From Hymenobacter terrestris (GTDB taxonomy: Bacteria; Bacteroidota; Bacteroidia; Cytophagales; Hymenobacteraceae), in assembly GCF_013377905.1 (NCBI RefSeq), contig NZ_JABKAV010000005.1, positions 62,001-126,000 on the forward strand: 64,000 nucleotides of DNA, read 5' to 3'. The notes under the pieces were generated by a model that worked only from the letters and a program-made list of their open reading frames with translations, searched no databases and had not been told where the DNA came from. Positions 23,705 through 30,928 of the stretch are shown piece after piece; position 1 is the stretch's first letter, and each line of letters opens with the position of its first letter. Both the position numbers and the translations under genes were made by a program.

Positions 23705-26305
23705 ATGATGAAAAAACTTACGCTACAGGCCCTGAGTCTGCTGCTAGTGGGGCTACTGATGTGCTTTGGTGCCCTGGCCCAGACGCCGGCTCCGGCAGCC
23801 TACCCCAACCCGCTGGCTGGCCCGGCCGATGGTCCGTTGCTGACGCCCGCCCAATTTCTTGGTTACGAGCTGGGTGCCCGCTTCACGCCCCACGCCGAGC
23901 TGTTGCGTTACGTGGCCCACGTTGCGGCCCATAGCCCCGACCGGATGAAGCTGGAGCGCTACGGCAGCACCTACGAAAACCGCCCGCTGGAGCTGGTCTA
24001 CATCGCCTCGGCCGCCAACCTGGCCCGCCTCGACGATATCCGGCGCGACAACCTGCGGCTGGCGGGCCTCGAAACCGGGGCCGTGAAGGGTGCTACGCCG
24101 GCCGTGGTGTGGCTGAGCTACAATGTGCACGGCAACGAGGCCGTGTCGTCGGAAGCCGTGATGCAGGTGCTGTATGACCTCGCTAATCCCGCCAACACTA
24201 CCGCGCAGAGCTATCTGCAGAACTTGGTGGTAATCGTGGACCCCTGCGTGAACCCCGACGGGCGCGACCGGTACGCGCAGTGGTACAACCGCGTAGCCAA
24301 CAAGCAAACCAACGCCTCGCCCCTGAGCTGGGAACACCGGGAGCCCTGGCCCGGTGGCCGCTACAACCACTATTACTTCGATTTGAACCGCGACTGGGCC
24401 TGGCAGACCCAGCAGGAAAGTCGCCAGCGCATTGCCGTGTACAACCAGTGGCTGCCGCAGGTCCATGCCGATTTCCACGAAATGGGCCCCTCGGCACCTT
24501 ACTACTTCTCGCCCGCTGCCAAGCCCTTCCACGCCGACCTCACGGCCTGGCAGCGGCAGTTCCAGGACGTCATCGGCGACTACAACCGGAAGGTGTTTGA
24601 CAAGAACAACTGGCTCTACTTCACCCGCGAAACCTACGACCTGTTCGCGCCCTTCTATGGCGACACCTGGCCGAGCTTCAATGGTGCTATCGGCGTAACC
24701 TACGAGCAGGGCGGCGGCGGCGTGGCCGGTATTGCCTACGCCAAAACCGACGGCGACACGCTCACGCTGAGCCAGCGCATCGAGCACCACCACGCCACCA
24801 GCCTAGCCACGTTGCAGGCCGCCGCCGAGCGCCACCAGGACCTGACCCGCGAGTTCCAAAAGTTCTACACCGACGCCCGCACCAAGCCCAAAGGCGAGTA
24901 CAAGTCGTACGTGCTGGCCGGCTCCTCCGACCCCGGCCAGGTGCGCGCCCTCACGCAATACCTCGACCGCCAGCAAATCAGCTACGGCTTCGCGACCAAG
25001 CGCAGCCGCCAGGCCGGCTATAGCTACGCCACCGGCAAAACCGAAACCGTGCAGATCGAGCCCCAGGACGTAGTTATCAGCATGTATCAGCCCAAATCGA
25101 CGCTGGTAAAAGTGCTGTTCGAACCCCAGGCCCAACTCGAAGACTCGCTCACTTATGACCTCACTGCCTGGTCGCTGCCTTATGCCTTCGGCCTGAACGG
25201 CTACGCATTGAAGGGGCAGCTGCCGGTTGCTGGTCGTCAGGTACCAGTCAGTTCAGTTGCTGGCAGCAAGAGCAGCTCAACTGCTACCGCCCCCTATGCC
25301 TACCTGGCCCGCTGGAATAATCTGCAGGATGTGCGCTTTCTGAGCCGTTTACTGCAACAGGGCGTGAAGCTGCGGGTGGCCGAGGAGCCCTTTGAAACTG
25401 AAGGCCAGAAGTACGGCCGCGGCACGCTCATTATCGCGCGTACCGGTAACGAGCGGCTTGGCGCGCGCTTCGACCAGCTGGTACGCGCCCAGGCTGATTC
25501 GGCGGGGGTACTGGTGCAGGCCGTGCAGTCGGGGCTTTCTACCAGCGGCGGCGACCTGGGCTCGCGCTCGGTGCGGCCACTGGCTATGCCCAATGTGGCC
25601 GTACTGGCTGGGCCGGGCGTCGATGCCACGGCGTTTGGCGAAGTATGGCACTTTTTCGAGCAGCAGGTGGGCTACCCCATCACAGTGCTCGGTACCGACT
25701 ACTTCGGCAGCGTGCCGCTCAGCAAGTTCGACGTGCTGATACTACCCGATGGCCGCTACGACGACATCATGAACGAAAGAACCCTGGCCGCCGTGAAAAC
25801 ATGGGTGCGCGGGGGCGGCCGCCTCATTGCCCTCGAAGGAGCCTCGCGTTTCCTGGCTGGCCAAAAGGATCTGCTGCTCAAAGCCAAACCCACCGACTCG
25901 ACAGCTACCAGCAAGAAAGATCCCTACATCGCCCTGCGCCGCTACGCCGATGCCGAGCGCGACGGGATTGATGGCCGGGTGCAGGGCAGCGTATTCCGGG
26001 TGCAGCTCGACAACACTCACCCGCTGGCCTTCGGCTATGGCAACACGTACTTCGCTTTGCTCCGCGAAGCACCCAATTACAAATTCCTGCCCGAAGGGGG
26101 CTGGAACGTGGGTGTCCTCAAAAAGAACGGTTACGCCTCGGGCTTTGCTGGCCGCAAAACCCGCACTGGTCTCACCGACAGCTTCGTGCTTGGTACCCAA
26201 GACCTGGGCCGCGGCCAAATCGTCTATCTGGCCGACAACCCGCTGTTTCGGGCCTTCTGGCAGGGTGGCAAGCTGCTGTTCGGCAACGCCGTATTCATCC
26301 TGTAA
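23705..26305 (+). CDS. large M14-family zinc carboxypeptidase, exported
   Basis: 866 residues from ATG at 23705 (or 23708), giving signal peptide MMKKLTLQALSLLLVGLLMC to ALAQ; the longer frame upstream runs through the repeat. The M14 domain has zinc ligands His and Glu in NVHGNEAVSS (about 141-144), third His in LPQVHADFHEMG (about 253) and catalytic Glu in GVTYEQGGGG (about 333). Residues about 400-866 form a second region with VAVLAGPGVDA, VLILPDGRYDD and TWVRGGGRLIALEGA, similar to a glutamine-amidotransferase/ThuA-like fold often attached to Bacteroidota M14 peptidases. Probably degrades peptides in the periplasm. A bidirectional terminator follows. Confidence 0.92.
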   Translation: MMKKLTLQALSLLLVGLLMCFGALAQTPAPAAYPNPLAGPADGPLLTPAQFLGYELGARFTPHAELLRYVAHVAAHSPDRMKLERYGSTYENRPLELVYIASAANLARLDDIRRDNLRLAGLETGAVKGATPAVVWLSYNVHGNEAVSSEAVMQVLYDLANPANTTAQSYLQNLVVIVDPCVNPDGRDRYAQWYNRVANKQTNASPLSWEHREPWPGGRYNHYYFDLNRDWAWQTQQESRQRIAVYNQWLPQVHADFHEMGPSAPYYFSPAAKPFHADLTAWQRQFQDVIGDYNRKVFDKNNWLYFTRETYDLFAPFYGDTWPSFNGAIGVTYEQGGGGVAGIAYAKTDGDTLTLSQRIEHHHATSLATLQAAAERHQDLTREFQKFYTDARTKPKGEYKSYVLAGSSDPGQVRALTQYLDRQQISYGFATKRSRQAGYSYATGKTETVQIEPQDVVISMYQPKSTLVKVLFEPQAQLEDSLTYDLTAWSLPYAFGLNGYALKGQLPVAGRQVPVSSVAGSKSSSTATAPYAYLARWNNLQDVRFLSRLLQQGVKLRVAEEPFETEGQKYGRGTLIIARTGNERLGARFDQLVRAQADSAGVLVQAVQSGLSTSGGDLGSRSVRPLAMPNVAVLAGPGVDATAFGEVWHFFEQQVGYPITVLGTDYFGSVPLSKFDVLILPDGRYDDIMNERTLAAVKTWVRGGGRLIALEGASRFLAGQKDLLLKAKPTDSTATSKKDPYIALRRYADAERDGIDGRVQGSVFRVQLDNTHPLAFGYGNTYFALLREAPNYKFLPEGGWNVGVLKKNGYASGFAGRKTRTGLTDSFVLGTQDLGRGQIVYLADNPLFRAFWQGGKLLFGNAVFIL

Positions 26306-26322
26306 TCACCGATTACAGCTGG

Positions 26323-26378
26323 TTCCTTGCATAAAAAAAGAGCTTGCCCACGGGCAAGCTCTTTTTTTATGCAAGGAA
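26323..26378. terminator. bidirectional terminator between convergent genes
   Basis: Palindrome with stem AGAGCTTGCCC/GGGCAAGCTCT flanked by seven A and seven T, then CTTGCAT/ATGCAAG outer pairs. Serves the M14 peptidase (+) and the small secreted protein (-). Confidence 0.9.
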
Positions 26379-26388
26379 GGAAACGCGG

Positions 26389-26742
26389 TTAGTCAACGAC
26401 GTCTACGGCTTTGTTTTTAACGGCCTTAGCGCCTTTCTTCGTGGCGCGAGCGGCTTTTTTGGCGGCGCGGGCAGTTTTCTTAGCGGCCTTCGAGGCAAAG
26501 TTGCCAGTTGCCTGAGCGCCGGTTTCCACGGCGTTGCCAGTTGCACGGGCGCCGGTTTCTACCGCGTTACCCGTTGCTTGGGCAGCCTCCACAGTGCCCT
26601 GCTTGGCATCCTGGATTACTTCGCCGGCTTTGGTCCGCTCATCGGCAGTAGGAGCGGGGGTAATGGTGGCTGGGGTGCTTTGAGCAAAAGCAGCGGCCGT
26701 AGTGAAAACCAGGGCAGCAGCTGTCAGAAATATCTTTTTCAT
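26389..26742 (-). CDS. secreted Ala/Lys-rich, histone H1-like tail protein
   Basis: 117 residues from ATG at 26740-26742 with signal peptide MKKIFLTAAALVFTTAAAFA. The mature part has near-identical 11-residue repeats (ATGNAVETGAR, ATGNAVETGAQ, ATGNFASKAAK) and then a very basic tail (KKTARAAKKAARATKKGAKA) like histone H1 or Hc1. In cytoplasmic proteins such tails bind DNA, but the signal peptide places this one in the envelope, where a role with LPS, peptidoglycan or extracellular DNA would be more sensible. Function not established. Start choice rests on the signal peptide. Confidence 0.75.
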   Translation of the reverse strand: MKKIFLTAAALVFTTAAAFAQSTPATITPAPTADERTKAGEVIQDAKQGTVEAAQATGNAVETGARATGNAVETGAQATGNFASKAAKKTARAAKKAARATKKGAKAVKNKAVDVVD

Positions 26743-26957
26743 GATGGAAAGCAATTGGAAAAAAAGGATTTGGGGCCTTATACGGCGAAATGCTGATGAC
26801 GGTGAGAAACCAGCCGCACGAAACGGTAAACAGGCCCTTGTAACAGTAAGGTTTACTTGGTTACCTGCCTGAGTTGGTGTGTTTTGAGCTGTCCTTCTGT
26901 ATAAGTAAGGACGCATGCTTCTATCCCCTTCCTTCTTCCGGCAGACTCGCCCATTGC

Positions 26958-28184
26958 TTAGGGCAGCAGCAACGAAGAGTCGCCGTAGCTGAGGAAGCGG
27001 TAATTATTGGCCAGGGCATGCTCGTACACGCGCCGCCAGTCGGGGCCCAGCATGGCGGCTACTAGCAGCAGTAGGGTGCTTTCGGGCTGATGAAAATTAG
27101 TAATAAGCCCGCGCACCAGCCGAAAACGGTAGCCGGGTGCAATCAGTAGTTGGGTGGTGGCGTGTAGCGTATCGGAGCCAGTGAGCTCCAGTTGGGCCAG
27201 TAGCGCCTCCAGTGCCCGTTGGGTCGATACCTCAGTGTCGGGCTCGTAGGGCTGCCACTGGCTTACGTGCCAGGCGGGCAGCCGGGCCGGATGCTGCACC
27301 AGCGCTGCCCCGAGCCAGTACATGCTTTCGAGGGTGCGCAAGCTGGTAGTACCCACGGGAATAATTGGTTGGCCATCCGCCAGGTGCGCCAACAGCCGCC
27401 GCAGCGTGTCGGCCGTTACGCTGAACGGCTCGCCGTGCATGGGGTGGTCGGCCATGTGGTCGGCCTTCACCGGCTGAAACGTGCCCGCGCCCACATGCAG
27501 CGTTACGCGGGCAGCGGCGGTGCGGCGCTCGGCCAGCTCGGCCAGCACGGCATCTGAGAAGTGCAGCCCGGCCGTAGGAGCAGCCACAGCGCCTTCGTGG
27601 GCGGCGTATACCGTCTGGTAGCGCACGGCGTCCACGTCCGTATCGGGGCGGTTGAGGTAGGGCGGCAGGGGCAGGTGGCCGGCGGCGCGCAGCACTTCGG
27701 CAAACGGCAGTTCGGTCGGTTCCCAGTTGAAGGCAATGAGGGCGTAGCCATCGTGCTGCTCGGTGCGCTCGGCCCGCAGGGTGGCCGGCTGGCCATGGGC
27801 CTCGAATTCCAGCGTTACGGGGCCATCTTTCCAACGGCGGCCGTTGCCCACCAGGCATTTCCATATGCAGGCCCCGGTTTGCTGCATGGCCAACTCAATA
27901 GCGCGGTGCGGCGCTACCGGCTCCAGGCAAAACAGCTCCACTATACCGCCCGTCGGCCGCCGGGCAAACAGGCGCGCCCGCACCACTTTGGTATCGTTGA
28001 ACACGAGCAGGCTATCGGGTGGCAGCAATGCGGGCAGGTCGCAGAACGTCCGGTCGCCCAGCAGCCCCTGCTGATACACCAGCAGCCGCGACTGGTCGCG
28101 GTTGGCCAAGGGCTCGGGCGCAATGCGCTCGGGCGGCAGCTGGTAGGTGAAATCGTGAATGGAAAGCCGGCGCGGATCAGACAT
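26958..28184 (-). CDS. queA: S-adenosylmethionine:tRNA ribosyltransferase-isomerase
   Basis: 408 residues from the ATG at 28182-28184 (MSDPRRLSIHDFTYQLPPER). QueA signatures: LIAPxPxxxRDxSRLLV at the start (IAPEPLANRDQSRLLVY), LLVFNDTKVVRARLF, AAPTAGLHFSDAVL, THVGxGTFxPV (LHVGAGTFQPVKADHM) and NFHQPESTLLLLVAA. It transfers the ribosyl part of SAM to preQ1 at tRNA position 34 to make epoxyqueuosine. Slightly longer than the E. coli enzyme. Located 139 bp downstream of the methyltransferase gene, with an inverted repeat between, so co-transcription is uncertain. Confidence 0.95.
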   Translation of the reverse strand: MSDPRRLSIHDFTYQLPPERIAPEPLANRDQSRLLVYQQGLLGDRTFCDLPALLPPDSLLVFNDTKVVRARLFARRPTGGIVELFCLEPVAPHRAIELAMQQTGACIWKCLVGNGRRWKDGPVTLEFEAHGQPATLRAERTEQHDGYALIAFNWEPTELPFAEVLRAAGHLPLPPYLNRPDTDVDAVRYQTVYAAHEGAVAAPTAGLHFSDAVLAELAERRTAAARVTLHVGAGTFQPVKADHMADHPMHGEPFSVTADTLRRLLAHLADGQPIIPVGTTSLRTLESMYWLGAALVQHPARLPAWHVSQWQPYEPDTEVSTQRALEALLAQLELTGSDTLHATTQLLIAPGYRFRLVRGLITNFHQPESTLLLLVAAMLGPDWRRVYEHALANNYRFLSYGDSSLLLP

Positions 28185-28197
28185 TTTTTTGAGCTGT

Positions 28198-28302
28198 AAG
28201 CCGCAAGCTACAAGCTGCAAGCTTCTTTCAGCTTTTCAGCAACACGAAAAAAGCCCTCTTGCAAGCAGGCAGCCGCCCAAACAGACTTGCAGCTTGCGGC
28301 TT
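28198..28302. repeat. imperfect inverted repeat between methyltransferase and queA
   Basis: AAGCCGCAAGCT-ACAAGCTGCAAG (28198-28221) pairs with CTTGCAGCTTGCGGCTT (28286-28302), leaving a 7-base bulge. Ends are made of AAGC(CGC/TGC)AAGC units. An AAAAAAGCCCTCTTG hairpin-like segment lies in the loop. May stop transcription from the upstream gene. Confidence 0.55.
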
Positions 28303-28323
28303 GAAGCTGGCCGCTAAAAAAAA

Positions 28324-29103
28324 TCATTTCTGGAAAAACAGCAAATGCTGCTGGGGTAGCGTTTCTACCGAGTCGGTAAGGCGCAGGCCTATGGCGGCCA
28401 TTTCACGGCGGGCCTGCGCCACGCTCATTTTGTGGATGCGCTTGATGGGGACGTTGGGGTCTTCGGCGCGGTACTCGACCAGGGCCAGGCGGCCGTCGGG
28501 CGAGAGGGCTTGGCGAATGGCGCGGCCCATTTCGCGCGGGTAGTCGAACTCGTGGTAGGCATCCACCAGCAGCACCAAATCTACCTGGCCGGCGGGCAGG
28601 TTGGGGTTTTGGGTGGTACCACGTACCGGAATCACGTTATTGGCTCCCAGCTTTGCGGTGGTTGCGCGCAGGCTGGCCAGCATTTCGGGCTGGATATCGA
28701 CTGCCAGCACCTTTCCCTGAGGCACCAGCGGGCTCATCTTAAAGGTGAAATAGCCCGTGCCGGCTCCAATATCGGCCACTACATCGGAGGGTTTTAGCTT
28801 GAGTGCCCGCAGCAGCTGGTCGGTATCTTCCTCGCGGGCGCGGTCGGAGCGGTCGAGCCAGGAAGCGCCCTCATGGCCCATTACGTGGGCAATCTGACGG
28901 CCCATGTAGTATTTGCCTATGCCATTCATGTCCTGCGGGGCACGCCGCTCGTAACCGCTGGTATCGGGAGCAATGTTGGCGCGGCGCTGCTCGGTAAGCT
29001 GGACGGCCGTTCCCTCGCTCAGCGACTGGGTGCAGGCCCCGATGCCCAGCAGCAGGACCCCCAGCGCACTGATGGGCAGGAATAATCTTATTTGGTTGAC
29101 CAT
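28324..29103 (-). CDS. class I SAM-dependent methyltransferase with lipoprotein signal
   Basis: 259 residues from ATG at 29101-29103. The N-terminus MVNQIRLFLPISALGVLLLG ends in GIGAC, a lipobox, so the protein is predicted to be exported and lipidated. The catalytic domain starts around residue 85: motif I VVADIGAGTGYFTFKMS, motif II VLAVDIQPEMLASL, motif IV LVLLVDAYHEFDYP, then LSPDGRLALVEYRAED. SAM is not known to be present in the periplasm, so the location is puzzling, although similar signal-bearing methyltransferases are recorded in Gram-negative bacteria. Substrate unknown. Confidence 0.85.
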   Translation of the reverse strand: MVNQIRLFLPISALGVLLLGIGACTQSLSEGTAVQLTEQRRANIAPDTSGYERRAPQDMNGIGKYYMGRQIAHVMGHEGASWLDRSDRAREEDTDQLLRALKLKPSDVVADIGAGTGYFTFKMSPLVPQGKVLAVDIQPEMLASLRATTAKLGANNVIPVRGTTQNPNLPAGQVDLVLLVDAYHEFDYPREMGRAIRQALSPDGRLALVEYRAEDPNVPIKRIHKMSVAQARREMAAIGLRLTDSVETLPQQHLLFFQK

Positions 29104-29326
29104 AAACGGAAGGCAAATGACGGACTTGCTGCTAACAGAAAGGCCGGTGGAACGGTTCGGGGCAGGCCCAATTGATGGGTGGCAGCCGCAGTAAGCTCTT
29201 GACCGGCTGAGCAAAGTTGCGGCACTGCCGCAGTCGATGGGACAATTTATCTGTTCTTGTGGGCTTATTTGCTAATTTAGCCCGTATAAGCTGCTTTCAC
29301 ATCTCCCAACTTTTCTTTCTTTTATT

Positions 29327-29920
29327 ATGAAACACTTGTCCAATCTGTTGCGCAAACTCACCGCCGTAGCGGCCGTTGGCATTGCTCTAACGAGCTGCAA
29401 CCGCGCCGAGTATGCGATGCTGCCCAAAACGTCGTCGGCTTACCACGGCACTCAGCGGTCTACCATAATCAAGCCAGCCCCGGCCCCCGAGGTTGCAGTA
29501 GCCCCGCAGGTTGCTGCTGAGGCAGTGGCAATGCCCGAGGCTGTTGTAGCCCCTGTAGCTGCGCCCGCCGCCGTTGCCAAGGCTGCCCCCGCTGCCGCTG
29601 CTCCGGCCAAGTTGGCCAATGCTGCTAAAGCCGTAAAGCTAAACTTTATGCAGAAGGCACTGGTGCAGAAAATCACCAAGAACGCCGACAAGATGGCCGC
29701 CAAAGCTGGCATGGTGAAGAAGTCGTCGGAAACGGCTGCTACCAACCGCATCGACGGCAAGCTGCGCCAGGGACTTATTCTAATACTGGTAGGCTTGCTA
29801 GTGGGCCTACTGGCTGGTCTGGTAGGCGGCGGTGTTGGTAATATTATAGCTGTGCTAGGTGCCATTATTGTCATCATCGGCGTCGTGCTCATCGTCCTGT
29901 ACCTGCTCGACGAGGTATAA
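29327..29920 (+). CDS. Ala-rich lipoprotein with C-terminal hydrophobic hairpin
   Basis: 197 residues. Lipobox at LTSC (Cys about residue 25), followed by NRAEYAMLPKTSSAYHG, an Ala/Pro/Val-rich linker (about 48-100), a basic helix (LVQKITKNADKMAAKAGMVKK) and two strongly hydrophobic segments at the end (GLILILVGLLVGLLAGLVGG and IIAVLGAIIVIIGVVLIVLY). The gene at 30154-30906 has the same plan and a similar start after the Cys, so they are probably paralogs. A small surface or periplasmic lipoprotein of unknown role. Terminator 20 bp after the stop. Confidence 0.75.
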   Translation: MKHLSNLLRKLTAVAAVGIALTSCNRAEYAMLPKTSSAYHGTQRSTIIKPAPAPEVAVAPQVAAEAVAMPEAVVAPVAAPAAVAKAAPAAAAPAKLANAAKAVKLNFMQKALVQKITKNADKMAAKAGMVKKSSETAATNRIDGKLRQGLILILVGLLVGLLAGLVGGGVGNIIAVLGAIIVIIGVVLIVLYLLDEV

Positions 29921-29940
29921 GCACGTCTCAACCCGCAGTA

Positions 29941-29979
29941 AAAAGCCCCGGTTGCCAATTGGCAGCCGGGGCTTTTCTG
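29941..29979 (+). terminator. rho-independent terminator
   Basis: Stem AAAAGCCCCGGTTGCC (29941-29956) with GGCAGCCGGGGCTTTT (29961-29976), one G-U pair, loop AATT, T-run at the 3' side. Closes the lipoprotein gene. Confidence 0.85.
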
Positions 29980-30153
29980 TGAAGTCTGATTCGTGCGCCG
30001 GCCACAGTGTCATTGCGGGCTTTCCGGGGCCAATAAGGGAATTTTGTAAAGTCTGATTTCGGTGAAGATGAAAATAGGCAGGGTTGAATATTTTAGTAGT
30101 TTTCGTCAGGCATCCAGCAATGGCTGCTCGTCCTATAGCTACACCCCATTTTT

Positions 30154-30906
30154 ATGCTTAGAAGTACCTTGCTCGCCACGATGCTCACCTGGACCTTGTT
30201 AGCTGGCTGCCAGAGCGCCCGGTTCGCGCCCACCTTTCCGCGGGGCAGCGAGTATAGCGTGGCCCGCTCGCAACCCGTCGAAGTGCCACCACTCCCGGTT
30301 AAGCCCGCCAACGAGCCAGTACTATCGGCCGCGCTACCCGGCCCCGAGTTGGGCAAGGCCGATATTCAGCAACTCGCTGTATCAGAGTTGGTGGTCAGTA
30401 AGCCATTATCTGGGCAGGTCGCTCCGGTAATTGCTGTTCCCGATACTACGCTGAAACGTCTGTTGCGGCCGGAACCCAAACTCCGGGCCGACCCGCTCAC
30501 AACGGTTATAAACGTGGCGGGCGCGGCCGCGGTGGTAGGTGGCGCAGGCTTTGCCATTGCCGGTGCCATCAACAACAGCTCGGGGTATTATCCCTTGGCA
30601 CAAGTTATAGCGGGCATCGCCTTGCTGGCTGTTGGTATTCCGTTGCTGTTTCTTCAAGGCAAGAATGGGCGGCGGCGCCTGCTCCGGGAGGAACGCAAGC
30701 GCAATGCCGCGCCCGTAGGTGCCCCGGCACCAAAAACGGATGCTGCCAATGAACCATTGCAAAAGCTGGGGCTGGGCATGGGCATCGTTGCAGGGGTAAT
30801 GTTACTGCTGGGGGCGTTGGCAGGAGGCTTCAGCTTTGCTCTTGCCCTCATTATCGGTCTGCCACTGGTCATAGTTGGACTACTGCTTTTTGTAGTAGGC
30901 TCTTAA
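30154..30906 (+). CDS. lipoprotein with four C-terminal hydrophobic segments (paralog of 29327-29920)
   Basis: 250 residues. Lipobox LLAGC (Cys 19), then QSARFAPTFPRGSEYSVARS, similar to the start of the previous lipoprotein, and a Pro-rich linker. Hydrophobic segments near 113-131 (VINVAGAAAVVGGAGFAIAG), 141-160 (VIAGIALLAVGIPLLFLQGK), 200-220 and 225-250 (LIIGLPLVIVGLLLFVVGS). A basic patch GRRRLLREERKRN separates the pairs. A protein with both a lipid anchor and several membrane helices is unusual. Function unknown. Confidence 0.72.
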   Translation: MLRSTLLATMLTWTLLAGCQSARFAPTFPRGSEYSVARSQPVEVPPLPVKPANEPVLSAALPGPELGKADIQQLAVSELVVSKPLSGQVAPVIAVPDTTLKRLLRPEPKLRADPLTTVINVAGAAAVVGGAGFAIAGAINNSSGYYPLAQVIAGIALLAVGIPLLFLQGKNGRRRLLREERKRNAAPVGAPAPKTDAANEPLQKLGLGMGIVAGVMLLLGALAGGFSFALALIIGLPLVIVGLLLFVVGS

Positions 30907-30928
30907 TTCCCGTTATCAGCAAGTTCAG

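Noticed and set aside
23753..24793. 346-codon minus-strand open frame inside the M14 gene
   Set aside because: Antisense shadow; the plus-strand frame carries the zinc and catalytic motifs.
28220..28320. Riboswitch (preQ1-like) upstream of queA
   Set aside because: The leader is an inverted repeat of AAGC-type units without a preQ1 aptamer pattern.
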